From CAZEZY01 sp964516635 (GTDB taxonomy: Bacteria; Pseudomonadota; Gammaproteobacteria; Burkholderiales; Burkholderiaceae_C), in NCBI GenBank assembly GCA_964516635.1, contig CAZEZY010000005.1, positions 1 through 35,682 of the forward strand: a DNA stretch of 35,682 nt, given 5' to 3'. The notes beneath the pieces are model-generated. The model saw nothing but the letters and a program-made list of their open reading frames with translations. It did no database searches and was not told where the DNA came from. The number at the start of each line of letters is the position of its first letter. Positions within the stretch are counted from its first letter, which is position 1. The translations under genes and the position numbers were made by a program. Below, in pieces: positions 16,512 through 24,455 of this stretch.

Positions 16512-18549
16512 ATCCCTGGATCTTCAGGACCTGGACGAGACGGGGCCGAGAGGCATGGCCACGATCCGACTGGATCTGGCTGGCATCATCACGGAATGGT
16601 CCGACGAGGCAGAGGCCCTGTTCGGCTTTTCGGCCGAAGAGGTGACAGGGCAGTCGCTGCTGTTTCTCAAACTCAATGAGGCCGAGGATCTGGCCGAGCT
16701 CGGAGGGCTGCCACCCGGTATCGATCGGGTTTCCACCGAGGTGTTCCGACGCACCAAGCGCGGTCACCCCGCCAAGGCGCGCATGACGCTGGCCCTGGAG
16801 CGCGACGCTTCTGGCGAACCGCTGTGTCTGTGCGTCACCTACCGGCCGCTCCCGATCGACATCGGGCCGGAAGTCCGCTTGCGGCTTTACGCCAACATCA
16901 TCGAGGACAGCTCTCAAGGGATTCTGGTGACCGACGCCACCGGCCACATCGTGATGGTGAACCGGGCCTTTTCCGAGATCACCGGCTACCTGGCCGAAGA
17001 AGCAGTGGGCAGGACACCCGATCTGCTGCGTTCCGGCCGTCACGACGCCGATTTCCGGGAGCGCGTGCAGTCCGCCATGCGGGGCAAGGGCATCTGGGTG
17101 GGGGAAATCATGGGACGACGCAAGAACGGCGAAGTCTTCCCCCAGTCGGTCTTCATCAGCTCGGTTCGAAACGATCAGGGCGAGGTCACCCATTCGTTTT
17201 CCATTTTTTCCGACATCAGCCGGCACCATGAAACCGAGCAGCGGCTCCAGCGTCTCGCCTATTTTGATCACGTGACCAACCTGCCGAACCGCCTGCTGCT
17301 GGACCAGCTGATGAACCAGGCGCTGGCTCAGGCTCGACGCAGCCACGAATGCGGGGCCGTTTTCGTGGTGCAGCTGCACCGCGTGAACTGGGTCTACGAC
17401 ACCCTGGGCCACGAACTCGGCGACAGCTACTTGGCCCAGGCCGCCCAGCGACTGCAGCAGGGGCTGAGGGATCAAGACATCCTGGCCCGTCTGGGCCACG
17501 ACAAGCTGGCCGTCACGCTGATCAATCTCAGGCATCAGGAACACGCCGCCGTGGTCGCGCAAAAGCTCCTTTCACAGCTGCATGCGCCCCTGTCGCTGAT
17601 GGGCCAGGAGGTGGGGCTACCGGCATCGATCGGCATTGCGCTGTATCCCGACAACGGCATGGAAGCGTCCAGCCTGTTGCGATTTGCCGAGATGGCCAGC
17701 CTGAAGGTGGGCACCGAACAGGAACCACCACTGGTCTTTTTCAGCGACGAGATGAACCACAAGGCCAATGAGCGCTTTCGCCTGGAAGGTGAGTTGCGAC
17801 GCGCGATTGGCCAGGGAGAGCTGGAGCTGTATCACCAGCCCACGGTCAGTCTGCGCAATGGCCGCATCGTGGGCGCGGAGGCTTTGCTGCGCTGGCAGCA
17901 TCCCCGCCACGGGCTCCTGACCCCTGGTCATTTCGTGCCGCTGGCCGAAGACACGAGCCTGATCCTGGAACTGGGCCACTGGGTGCTGGCCGAGGCGTGT
18001 CGGCAGATCATGACCTGGCAGGGCGCTGGCATGGACATGCCGCCACTGGCGGTCAACCTGTCAGCACGCCAGTTCGACCGGCATCTGCCCAGGCGGATCG
18101 ACGAGCTGCTCTCAACGTACCGGATTGCACCCGAGCATCTCAAGCTCGAGATCACCGAGAGCCTGATGGTGCGCAACCCGGACGAAGTGGTTCACATCAT
18201 GAACGACCTGGCCGCCATGGGACTGGGGATGGCGCTGGACGACTTTGGCACCGGGTATTCGAGTCTGGCGTACCTGAAGCGCTTTCCCGTCAAGACGCTC
18301 AAGATCGATCGATCCTTCGTGACCGGCGTTCCCCACCAGGCCAACGACTGCGCCATTGCCCAGGCGATCGTGACCATGGGTAAACAGTTGCGACAGGAGA
18401 TCGTGGCAGAAGGCGTGGAGAATAGGGCTCAGATGGATTATCTGCGTGATCTGGGGTGCGACCAGCTGCAGGGCTACCTGTTCAGCAAGCCGCTGCCCGC
18501 TGCCGAGTACGAACGCCTGGTGCGCGACGACGTGCGCCTGACACTCTGA
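16504..18549 (+). CDS. PAS-PAS-degenerate GGDEF-EAL cyclic-di-GMP phosphodiesterase
   Basis: 681 residues. PAS 1 spans about 15-115 and PAS 2 about 125-245 (LVTDATGHIVMVNRAFSEI; RRKNGEVFPQSVFISSV). The GGDEF domain begins at about 252 (LAYFDHVTNLPNR), and the EAL domain from about 430 to the end. The GGDEF active site is lost: the signature reads LGHDK (330-334) and the metal-binding Asp of the first motif is absent (QLHRVNWVYDTLGH). The EAL site looks intact: EAL at 459-461 (GAEALLRWQHP), NLSARQF, ITESLM, DDFGTGYSSL, KIDRSFV and EGVEN. It therefore probably hydrolyses c-di-GMP under control of a PAS-sensed signal. No membrane span; cytoplasmic. An internal ATG at 16555 is an alternative start. 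Confidence 0.93.
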   Translation: MAESLDLQDLDETGPRGMATIRLDLAGIITEWSDEAEALFGFSAEEVTGQSLLFLKLNEAEDLAELGGLPPGIDRVSTEVFRRTKRGHPAKARMTLALERDASGEPLCLCVTYRPLPIDIGPEVRLRLYANIIEDSSQGILVTDATGHIVMVNRAFSEITGYLAEEAVGRTPDLLRSGRHDADFRERVQSAMRGKGIWVGEIMGRRKNGEVFPQSVFISSVRNDQGEVTHSFSIFSDISRHHETEQRLQRLAYFDHVTNLPNRLLLDQLMNQALAQARRSHECGAVFVVQLHRVNWVYDTLGHELGDSYLAQAAQRLQQGLRDQDILARLGHDKLAVTLINLRHQEHAAVVAQKLLSQLHAPLSLMGQEVGLPASIGIALYPDNGMEASSLLRFAEMASLKVGTEQEPPLVFFSDEMNHKANERFRLEGELRRAIGQGELELYHQPTVSLRNGRIVGAEALLRWQHPRHGLLTPGHFVPLAEDTSLILELGHWVLAEACRQIMTWQGAGMDMPPLAVNLSARQFDRHLPRRIDELLSTYRIAPEHLKLEITESLMVRNPDEVVHIMNDLAAMGLGMALDDFGTGYSSLAYLKRFPVKTLKIDRSFVTGVPHQANDCAIAQAIVTMGKQLRQEIVAEGVENRAQMDYLRDLGCDQLQGYLFSKPLPAAEYERLVRDDVRLTL

Positions 18550-18555
18550 ATTCCC

Positions 18556-19317
18556 ATGGATGCCTTCTGGATGCCCGCCCTGCTGGCGGTCGCGGCCTTT
18601 GCGGCCGGCGTGCTCAACGCGATTGCCGGCGGCGGCAGTTTTCTGACCTTCCCCGCCCTGGTGTTTGCAGGCGTGCCTCCCATTGTCGCCAATGCCACCA
18701 GTGCACTGGCGGTGAGTCCAGGCTACCTGGGCAGCACGCTGGGCTTCAAGGCCGAACTGGCCCGACTGCCTGCTCGACGTCTGCGCAACGAGACCCTGAT
18801 GGCCGCGGCTGGCGGCATCGGGGGGGCCTTGCTGTTGCTGGTCACACCCGCTCACGTGTTCCGTGAACTGGTGCCCTGGCTGCTGCTGTTTGCCACTGCC
18901 CTGTTCGTGCTGGGGCCCTGGCTGGCCGCCCGACGGCGGGTGGAAGACGGGCAGGCACACCCGGCAGAGCGCTGGCGCGGGGCCGGCCTGGCCAGTGTGG
19001 CCATCTATGGGGGCTACTTCAACGGCGGGCTGGGCATCCTGCTCATGGCCCTTTACACGGTGACCGGCGAGAAAAGCCTGCACACCACCAATGCGCTCAA
19101 GAACCTCAACTCGCTGGTGCTGTCCATCCTGTCGGTCATCACCTTTGCGGTGGCCGGTGCGATTGCCTGGGGCCCCGCCATCCTGATGATGGTGGCTGCC
19201 ACGGCGGGCGGGTATGCGGGCGCGCACTGGTCGAAAAAGCTGCCGATGGCCTGGGTGAGGGCGGTGGTGATTGCCACCGGGCTGGGGATGAGCGGGGTGT
19301 TTTTCTGGCGCGGGTGA
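18556..19317 (+). CDS. TSUP (TauE/SafE) family transporter
   Basis: 253-residue protein with about eight membrane spans and the family patterns GVLNAIAGGGSFLTFPALVFAGVPP near the N-terminus and YGGYFNGGLGILLMALY at the start of the second half. TSUP proteins move sulfite, sulfoacetate or other organosulfur anions; the substrate is unknown. It starts 6 bases after the phosphodiesterase gene and may share its transcript. It converges with the LysR gene at 19342. Confidence 0.88.
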   Translation: MDAFWMPALLAVAAFAAGVLNAIAGGGSFLTFPALVFAGVPPIVANATSALAVSPGYLGSTLGFKAELARLPARRLRNETLMAAAGGIGGALLLLVTPAHVFRELVPWLLLFATALFVLGPWLAARRRVEDGQAHPAERWRGAGLASVAIYGGYFNGGLGILLMALYTVTGEKSLHTTNALKNLNSLVLSILSVITFAVAGAIAWGPAILMMVAATAGGYAGAHWSKKLPMAWVRAVVIATGLGMSGVFFWRG

Positions 19318-19341
19318 TGCACGCCCACACAACCCGAACGG

Positions 19342-20229
19342 TCAACCCCAGACTTCCCGCAGGGCCGCCCAAGCAGCCTCGATGGGTGGTTCGGCTGCGC
19401 GGCTGGCCAGGCAGGTGAAGCTGAGGGTGCAATCCAGGGCGACTCGATCAGCCACCACCAGGCCGCGCGCCTGCGCCTCGCGAATGGCCAGCGAGTCGCG
19501 CACCAGGCTGAGGCCCACACCCGATCGGACCAGATCGAGCATGGACGACTCCTGATCGACCTGGGCCACAGGCCGCACCTGCAGGCCCATGGGCTGCAGC
19601 ACCCGATGCAACAGTCGAGAGTGGGCGGAGGCGGGAGGCGTTTCGATCCACGGCAGGCTGGCGAGGCCGCGCCAGTCCTGCCCGAGCACCTGCGGGCCCC
19701 AGCCGGCCGGCGCGAGCACGCGATAAGTGAAGGGCGTGAGGGCGCGCACCTTGAAGGGTGTGCCGGTTCGCTCCTCGTTCGGGTCGCCGAGGAAAAAACC
19801 CACATCCTGCTCACCGGCCTCCAGCCGGGCCAGCACCTCACCGCTCATGCCCTGGCGCAGCACCGTCTGCACCTGGGGGGCCGATTCAACCAGCGCCCTC
19901 AGGAACGCGCCCAGCCGGGTGAACTCGGGGTCCAGGATGGTCCCGATGCGCAGCGTGCCGCGCACCTGGTGGTGCAGGCGCTGGGCGGCACCCACAAACT
20001 CGCGCTGGGCTTCCAGCACCTTGTCGGCCAGCGGCAGCAGCGCGGCGCCGTCGGGCGTGAGCCGCATGCCGCGCGGCGTGCGCTCGAACAGGCGCAGGTT
20101 CAGCCGTTCCTGCAGGGCTTTGACCTGCAGGCTGACGGCAGGCTGGGTGAGGTGCAGGCGGTCGGCCGCGCGCGACAGGCTGCCCTCCCGGGCCACAGCG
20201 GCGAACACGCGCAGGGTGGCAATGTCCAT
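19342..20229 (-). CDS. LysR-type regulator, divergent from mmsA
   Basis: 295 residues: N-terminal winged helix-turn-helix (MDIATLRVFAAVAREGSLSR, then QPAVSLQVKALQERLNLRLF) and a periplasmic-binding-like effector domain from about residue 90. The gene is divergent from mmsA with a 105-base intergenic region. The usual LysR logic is that it controls mmsA and the genes after it, and itself. The effector is unknown. Confidence 0.92.
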   Translation of the reverse strand: MDIATLRVFAAVAREGSLSRAADRLHLTQPAVSLQVKALQERLNLRLFERTPRGMRLTPDGAALLPLADKVLEAQREFVGAAQRLHHQVRGTLRIGTILDPEFTRLGAFLRALVESAPQVQTVLRQGMSGEVLARLEAGEQDVGFFLGDPNEERTGTPFKVRALTPFTYRVLAPAGWGPQVLGQDWRGLASLPWIETPPASAHSRLLHRVLQPMGLQVRPVAQVDQESSMLDLVRSGVGLSLVRDSLAIREAQARGLVVADRVALDCTLSFTCLASRAAEPPIEAAWAALREVWG

Positions 20230-20235
20230 GGGCAG

Positions 20236-20252
20236 ATATTAGCGAAATTTAT
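20236..20252. promoter_or_regulatory. possible LysR binding dyad
   Basis: AT-rich 17-base imperfect dyad (ATATTAGCGAAATTTAT), just upstream of the LysR start in otherwise GC-rich DNA and in the region shared with mmsA. LysR sites commonly have such imperfect T-N11-A dyads. The symmetry is poor, so this is tentative. Confidence 0.3.
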
Positions 20253-20274
20253 GGCAGATGCAAGCAATCCTGTC

Positions 20275-20303
20275 TGGTCAAAACGGGCTGCCCTGCTTAA
20301 ACT
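20275..20303 (+). promoter_or_regulatory. possible mmsA promoter
   Basis: TGGTCA (20275-20280) and TAAACT (20298-20303) with a 17-base spacer, each matching four of six consensus bases. Transcription would start near 20310, about 25 bases ahead of the mmsA ATG. The low -35 match would suit an activator-dependent promoter under the divergent LysR protein. Confidence 0.4.
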
Positions 20304-20334
20304 GACCGTTTTTGCATACCCCCCACTTAGACCC

Positions 20335-21852
20335 ATGAGCCCAACCCCCACCCCCATCGGCCATTACATCCAGGGCCAAGTGGCTGCTGGTACCAGCGGC
20401 CGCGCACAAGACGTGTTCAACCCCGCGACCGGCGCCGTGACCGGCCGCGTGGCCCTGGCGAGCACATCGGAGGTTCATGCCGCCGTGGCTGCCGCCCAAG
20501 CCGCCTTCCCGGACTGGGCAGACACCTCGCCACTGCGCCGTGCACGCATCATGTTCAAGTTCCTGGAACTGCTCAACCAGCACAAGGACGTTCTGGCCCG
20601 CATGATCACCGCCGAGCACGGCAAGGTGTTCACCGACGCACAGGGCGAGGTCACGCGGGGCATCGAGATCGTGGAGTTCGCCACCGGCATTCCACAGCTG
20701 CTCAAGGGCGACTACACCGAGCAGGTCTCCACCGGCATCGACAACTGGACCATGCGCCAGCCCCTGGGCGTGGTGGCCGGCATCACGCCGTTCAACTTCC
20801 CGGTGATGGTGCCCATGTGGATGTTCCCGGTGGCGATCGCCTGCGGCAACACTTTCGTGCTCAAGCCCAGCCCCATCGACCCCTCGCCCTCACTGTTCAT
20901 GGCCGATCTGCTCAAGCAAGCCGGCCTGCCCGAGGGGGTGTTCAACGTGGTTCAAGGCGACAAGGAGGCGGTGGATGCCCTGCTGGACCATCCGGACGTC
21001 AAAGCGGTGAGCTTTGTCGGCTCGACTCCCATTGCGAATCACATCTACGAAACCGGGGCACGCCACGGCAAGCGCGTGCAGGCGCTGGGCGGCGCCAAGA
21101 ACCACATGGTGGTCATGCCCGACGCCGATGTGAACCAGGTGGTGGATGCCCTCATCGGCTCGGCTTATGGCTCGGCCGGCGAACGCTGCATGGCCATCAG
21201 CGTGGCGGTGCTGGTGGGCGACGTGGCCGACCGCATCATGCCCGCCCTGGTGGAACGCACGAAATCGCTCAAGGTGCTCAACGGCACCAACCTGGCCGCC
21301 GAGATGGGCCCCATCGTCACCGACGTGGCGCGACAGCGCATCAGCGGCTACATCGAGGGCGGTGTGAAAGAAGGCGCACAACTGCTGGTGGACGGCCGCG
21401 GCTTTGACGGCGCAACCGCCGGCGAAGGCTGCGCCCAGGGTTTCTGGCTCGGTGGCACGCTGTTCGACCATGTCACGCCCGACATGAAGATCTGTCAGGA
21501 GGAAATCTTCGGCCCGGTGCTGAGCTGTGTGCGCGTGCCCGACTTTGCCAGCGCGGTACGGCTCATCAACGACCACGAGTTCGGCAACGGCACCAGTTGC
21601 TTCACCCGCGACGGCAACGTGGCGCGTGAGTTCGCCCGCCGCATCCAGGTGGGCATGGTGGGCATCAACGTGCCGATTCCGGTGCCCATGGCCTGGCATG
21701 GCTTTGGCGGCTGGAAGCGCAGCCTGTTTGGCGACATGCATGCCTACGGGGAAGAAGGCGTGCGTTTCTACACCAAGCAGAAGAGCGTGATGCAGCGCTG
21801 GCCCGAGAGCATCGGCAAAGGGGCCGAATTCGTGATGCCCACCTCCAAGTAA
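20335..21852 (+). CDS. mmsA: methylmalonate-semialdehyde dehydrogenase (CoA-acylating)
   Basis: 505-residue aldehyde dehydrogenase that converts (methyl)malonate semialdehyde with NAD+ and CoA to propionyl- or acetyl-CoA plus CO2. It acts in valine, beta-alanine and related degradation. The catalytic Cys285 lies in GERCMA. MMSDH-type features are GITPFNFPVMVPMWMFP, LKPSPIDPSPS, and ALGGAKNHMVVMPDADVNQ rather than the E-G-G-K motif of ordinary aldehyde dehydrogenases. The ATG at 20335 gives the normal N-terminus. It heads a likely operon with the DUF2007 and GMC genes. Confidence 0.93.
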   Translation: MSPTPTPIGHYIQGQVAAGTSGRAQDVFNPATGAVTGRVALASTSEVHAAVAAAQAAFPDWADTSPLRRARIMFKFLELLNQHKDVLARMITAEHGKVFTDAQGEVTRGIEIVEFATGIPQLLKGDYTEQVSTGIDNWTMRQPLGVVAGITPFNFPVMVPMWMFPVAIACGNTFVLKPSPIDPSPSLFMADLLKQAGLPEGVFNVVQGDKEAVDALLDHPDVKAVSFVGSTPIANHIYETGARHGKRVQALGGAKNHMVVMPDADVNQVVDALIGSAYGSAGERCMAISVAVLVGDVADRIMPALVERTKSLKVLNGTNLAAEMGPIVTDVARQRISGYIEGGVKEGAQLLVDGRGFDGATAGEGCAQGFWLGGTLFDHVTPDMKICQEEIFGPVLSCVRVPDFASAVRLINDHEFGNGTSCFTRDGNVAREFARRIQVGMVGINVPIPVPMAWHGFGGWKRSLFGDMHAYGEEGVRFYTKQKSVMQRWPESIGKGAEFVMPTSK

Positions 21853-21862
21853 TCGGCCCGGC

Positions 21863-22156
21863 ATGCCTGACAACAGCCCCTACGACCCGGACGAAGGCGA
21901 CTGGCAGACGCTGGAAACCTTCTTCAGCCCGACCGAGGCCTTTCTGTTGCAAGGCTGCCTGCAAGCCGGCGGCATTCCAGCCATGGTGGCCGACGCCCAG
22001 ACCGTGCAGACCCACAGCCTGCTGGCCAGCGCCATCCAGGTGAGGGTACTGGTTCCTGCGCGCCGGATGGCGGAGGCAGAGGACGTGCGCGAAGCCTGGC
22101 GACGGGGCGATTTTGCCCTGCCCGATGACGACACCCAATACCTGGACACGAGATGA
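21863..22156 (+). CDS. DUF2007-type small protein
   Basis: 97 residues with the DUF2007 pattern DWQTLETFFSPTEAFLLQGCLQAGGIPAMV, then a second strand-rich part IQVRVLVPARRMAEAEDVREAW. The family is a small ACT/PII-like fold annotated as 'putative signal-transducing protein', with no proven role. It lies 10 bases after mmsA and overlaps the GMC gene by ATGA (22153-22156), so it is co-translated with that oxidoreductase. Confidence 0.85.
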   Translation: MPDNSPYDPDEGDWQTLETFFSPTEAFLLQGCLQAGGIPAMVADAQTVQTHSLLASAIQVRVLVPARRMAEAEDVREAWRRGDFALPDDDTQYLDTR

Positions 22157-23847
22157 ACGACCTCGCGTTTGACTTCATCGTGGTGGGCGCTGGCACCGCA
22201 GGTTGCCTGCTGGCCAACCGCCTCAGCGCCAACCCGGCACATCGGGTGCTGCTGCTGGAGGCTGGCGGACCCGACAACTACCACTGGATCCACATCCCGG
22301 TGGGCTACCTCTATTGCATCGGCAACCCGCGCACCGACTGGCTCTACCAGACCGAACCCGATGCCGGCCTGAACGGCCGGCGCCTGCGCTACCCGCGAGG
22401 CAAGACGCTGGGTGGCTGCAGCAGCATCAACGGCATGATCTACATGCGCGGACAAAGTCGCGACTACGACCAGTGGGCTCTGCTCACGGGCGATGACGCC
22501 TGGCGATGGGCCAACTGCCTGCCCGACTTCATGGCCCACGAAGACCACTATCGGCTGGACGCTCAGGAAGCCGGTCTGAGCGATCCGCAACACGCCGCGC
22601 TGCACGGACACGGTGGTCTGGCCAGCACCGGTGAATGGCGGGTGGAAAAACAGCGGCTGCGATGGGACATTCTCGATGCCTTTGCTCAAGCGGCCCAGCA
22701 GGCCGGCATTCCCGCCACCGACGATTTCAACCGCGGCAGCAACGAGGGCGTGGGTTATTTTGAGGTGAATCAGCGCGCCGGCTGGCGCTGGAATGCGTCC
22801 AAGGCCTTTCTGCGGCCGGTTCGCCACCGGCCAAATCTGACGGTCTGGACCCATGCCCGGGTGCAGCGACTGATGCTGGTCCGTGGCAGCGACGGGGGCC
22901 TGCATTGCGAAGGGGCGGAAGTCATCCACCAAGGGCAGCGCCACACGGTCAAGGCCCGGCGTGAGGTGGTCGTGAGTGCGGGTGCGGTGAACTCCCCGCA
23001 GATCCTTCAACTGTCGGGGATCGGGCCGGGCAACCTGCTGCAACAGCACGGCATCCCGGTGGCCACGGACCTTCCTGGCGTCGGATCCAACCTGCAGGAC
23101 CACCTGCAGATCCGGGCGGTTTTCAAGGTGCAGGGCGTGAAGACCCTCAACACCCTGTCCAGCACCCTGTGGGGCAAGGCCCTGATTGGCCTCGAGTACG
23201 CCCTGAAACGCAGTGGGCCCATGAGCATGGCCCCGAGCCAGCTGGGCGCCTTCACCCGCAGCTCGCCGGATCACGCGTGGCCCAACGTGGAATACCACGT
23301 TCAGCCGCTCAGCCTGGATGCCTTTGGTGAACCGCTGCACCCCTTTCCGGCGTTCACGGCCAGCGTGTGCAACCTCAATCCCACCAGTCGGGGAACCGTG
23401 CAGATCCGCTCGGCCCGACCAGATGATGCACCCGCCATCGCACCCCGGTACCTCTCGACCCCAGAAGACCGTCAGGTCGCTGCTGACAGCCTGCGCCTGA
23501 CACGCCGCATCGTCGCACAGCCTGCCCTGGCGCGCTTCCAACCCCAGGAATTCAAGCCCGGCCCGGTCTACCAGAGCGACGAGGAACTGGCGAGGCTGGC
23601 CGGCGACATTGCCACCACCATCTTCCATCCGGTGGGCACCACCGCCATGGGCGATGACCGCAACCCCATGGCGGTACTCGACAGCCATTGCCGGGTTCGG
23701 GACTGGCAAGCGGGGCCAGAGGGTCGTGTGGCGGGCCTCAGGGTGGTGGACGCCGGGGCCATGCCGACGATCACCAGCGGCAACACCAACAGCCCGACGC
23801 TGATGATGGCCGAGAAAGTGGCGCGCTGGATGACCGCAGGTTCATGA
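22153..23847 (+). CDS. GMC family FAD-dependent oxidoreductase (choline/alcohol dehydrogenase-like)
   Basis: 564-residue flavoprotein. The N-terminal FAD-binding motif is FIVVGAGTAGCLLANRLS with LLLEAGGPDNY. The GMC signatures are RGKTLGGCSSINGMIYMRG and GAVNSPQILQLSGIG. The catalytic His is in TTIFHPVGTTAMG, and the C-terminus reads VVDAGAMPTITSGNTNSPT. Such enzymes oxidise primary alcohols to aldehydes. With mmsA upstream, an alcohol-to-semialdehyde-to-acyl-CoA route is plausible. BetA (choline dehydrogenase) is possible but no bet genes are near. Confidence 0.9.
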   Translation: MNDLAFDFIVVGAGTAGCLLANRLSANPAHRVLLLEAGGPDNYHWIHIPVGYLYCIGNPRTDWLYQTEPDAGLNGRRLRYPRGKTLGGCSSINGMIYMRGQSRDYDQWALLTGDDAWRWANCLPDFMAHEDHYRLDAQEAGLSDPQHAALHGHGGLASTGEWRVEKQRLRWDILDAFAQAAQQAGIPATDDFNRGSNEGVGYFEVNQRAGWRWNASKAFLRPVRHRPNLTVWTHARVQRLMLVRGSDGGLHCEGAEVIHQGQRHTVKARREVVVSAGAVNSPQILQLSGIGPGNLLQQHGIPVATDLPGVGSNLQDHLQIRAVFKVQGVKTLNTLSSTLWGKALIGLEYALKRSGPMSMAPSQLGAFTRSSPDHAWPNVEYHVQPLSLDAFGEPLHPFPAFTASVCNLNPTSRGTVQIRSARPDDAPAIAPRYLSTPEDRQVAADSLRLTRRIVAQPALARFQPQEFKPGPVYQSDEELARLAGDIATTIFHPVGTTAMGDDRNPMAVLDSHCRVRDWQAGPEGRVAGLRVVDAGAMPTITSGNTNSPTLMMAEKVARWMTAGS

Positions 23848-23910
23848 ACCGACACCAGTGGTGCCGAAAGGAAAAAAGCGCACCAAGTCGCCGCACAGGG
23901 TATTTCCCTA

Positions 23911-23939
23911 TGCCCAAACGTGGTGCGGCTCCCTACAAT
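23911..23939 (+). promoter_or_regulatory. possible promoter of the candidate small RNA
   Basis: TACAAT (23934-23939) matches five of six bases of the -10 consensus. The hexamer 17 bases upstream, TGCCCA (23911-23916), is a weak -35. A short inverted repeat, AGGG/CCCT (about 23897-23909), lies just above it. The start would be about 23945. Confidence 0.4.
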
Positions 23940-23944
23940 GATTG

Positions 23945-24073
23945 CACTCGCAACAGGCGGTCAAGCTGCCTATCCCCAGCGAGAGGACCGAGGAGACATC
24001 CAAAACCAACAACATCTACCCAGCGTCCCTGAGAGATGCCTTTTTCAAATGCCAGCTTCGTGCTGGCATTTTT
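23945..24073 (+). ncRNA. candidate small RNA with 5' stem-loop and intrinsic terminator
   Basis: A roughly 129-base unit without a convincing protein-coding frame. It opens with a nested stem: outer CTCGC (23947-23951) with GCGAG (23979-23983), inner AGGCGG (23955-23960) with CTGCCT (23966-23971) around the loop TCAAG. A purine-rich stretch (GAGAGGACCGAGGAGA) and an A/C-rich, apparently unpaired stretch follow, then a strong intrinsic terminator (24047-24073). It lies in the 259-base gap between the GMC gene and the converging flagellar-like gene. A 46-codon ORF from the ATG at 23938 runs through the terminator stem and is therefore unlikely to be a protein. I cannot match it to a known family (not 6S, SRP, tmRNA or RNase P by inspection). 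Confidence 0.5.
24047..24073 (+). terminator. rho-independent terminator
   Basis: Perfect 10-bp stem, AAATGCCAGC (24047-24056) and GCTGGCATTT (24062-24071), with the loop TTCGT and running into a T-tract (24069-24073). It is oriented for plus-strand transcription. It is 200 bases after the GMC gene, so more likely ends the candidate small RNA. A long GMC 3' UTR is the alternative. Confidence 0.85.
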
Positions 24074-24106
24074 GTTGATGTGCCTGGGCCATTCACCCCT
24101 ACACCC

Positions 24107-24403
24107 TCATGCTCGCGTGTCGAGCAACCGGCCCATCATCTCGTCTGCGGACCGGATCATCTGCACATTGGCATTGAACGCATAGGTGGCCGACTTCTGC
24201 TCCACCAGATCCTGCGCGAGATCCGTACCCGGCTGGGGAACCTTGTCGACACGTGCCGTCACACCGCCATCAGCCTGCGCCTGCTGCTGCACCTGGTCGC
24301 GCCGGAAGCCCTCGGTCTGTGCATTGGCCACGTTGTTGGCCGATGCATTGAGCCTGAGCTGGGCCGCCTGCATCCCTGACTGAGCAATGGAAAGCGTGTT
24401 CAC
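24107..24403 (-). CDS. orphan flagellar basal-body rod-like protein (FlgC/FlgG-like, short)
   Basis: 98 residues joining the two conserved ends of flagellar rod proteins. The N-terminus, NTLSIAQSGMQAAQLRLNAS then ANNVANAQTEGFRRDQV, is the Flg_bb_rod motif. The C-terminus, DLVEQKSATYAFNANVQMIRSADEMMGRLLDTRA, resembles the Flg_bbr_C coiled coil. It is shorter than FlgC (about 135 residues) and no other flagellar gene is in the window. The preferred start is GTG at 24403, which has AGGAG 8 bases upstream; a GTG at 24412 overlaps that ribosome site. Either a minor rod component or a divergent paralogue. Confidence 0.75.
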   Translation of the reverse strand: MNTLSIAQSGMQAAQLRLNASANNVANAQTEGFRRDQVQQQAQADGGVTARVDKVPQPGTDLAQDLVEQKSATYAFNANVQMIRSADEMMGRLLDTRA

Positions 24404-24426
24404 CTTTAGCACTCCTGATGGCTGGC

Positions 24427-24455
24427 AGTGTACGCCTTGTCGCGACTCCTGTCAT
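24427..24455 (-). promoter_or_regulatory. sigma-70 promoter of the rod-like gene
   Basis: On the minus strand ATGACA (24450-24455) and TACACT (24427-24432) are separated by 17 bases; the -35 box matches five and the -10 box four of six consensus bases. Start of transcription near 24420 gives a leader of about 17 bases with the AGGAG site. No sigma-28 type flagellar promoter is seen. The rest of 24456-24583 holds only an 8-bp inverted repeat (24432-24439 with 24481-24488) and the ribosome site of the next gene. Confidence 0.55.

Noticed and set aside
21880..23709. 609-codon minus-strand ORF opposite the DUF2007 and GMC genes
   Set aside because: Same codon-bias effect; no recognisable motif, and the plus-strand genes are well supported.
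24029..24040. CTGAGAGATGCC, reminiscent of the TPP riboswitch CUGAGA element
   Set aside because: No other conserved TPP-riboswitch part is present and no thiamine gene follows.
23938..24078. 46-codon ORF in the small-RNA region
   Set aside because: It starts inside the putative -10 box and runs through the terminator hairpin; its composition is not protein-like.
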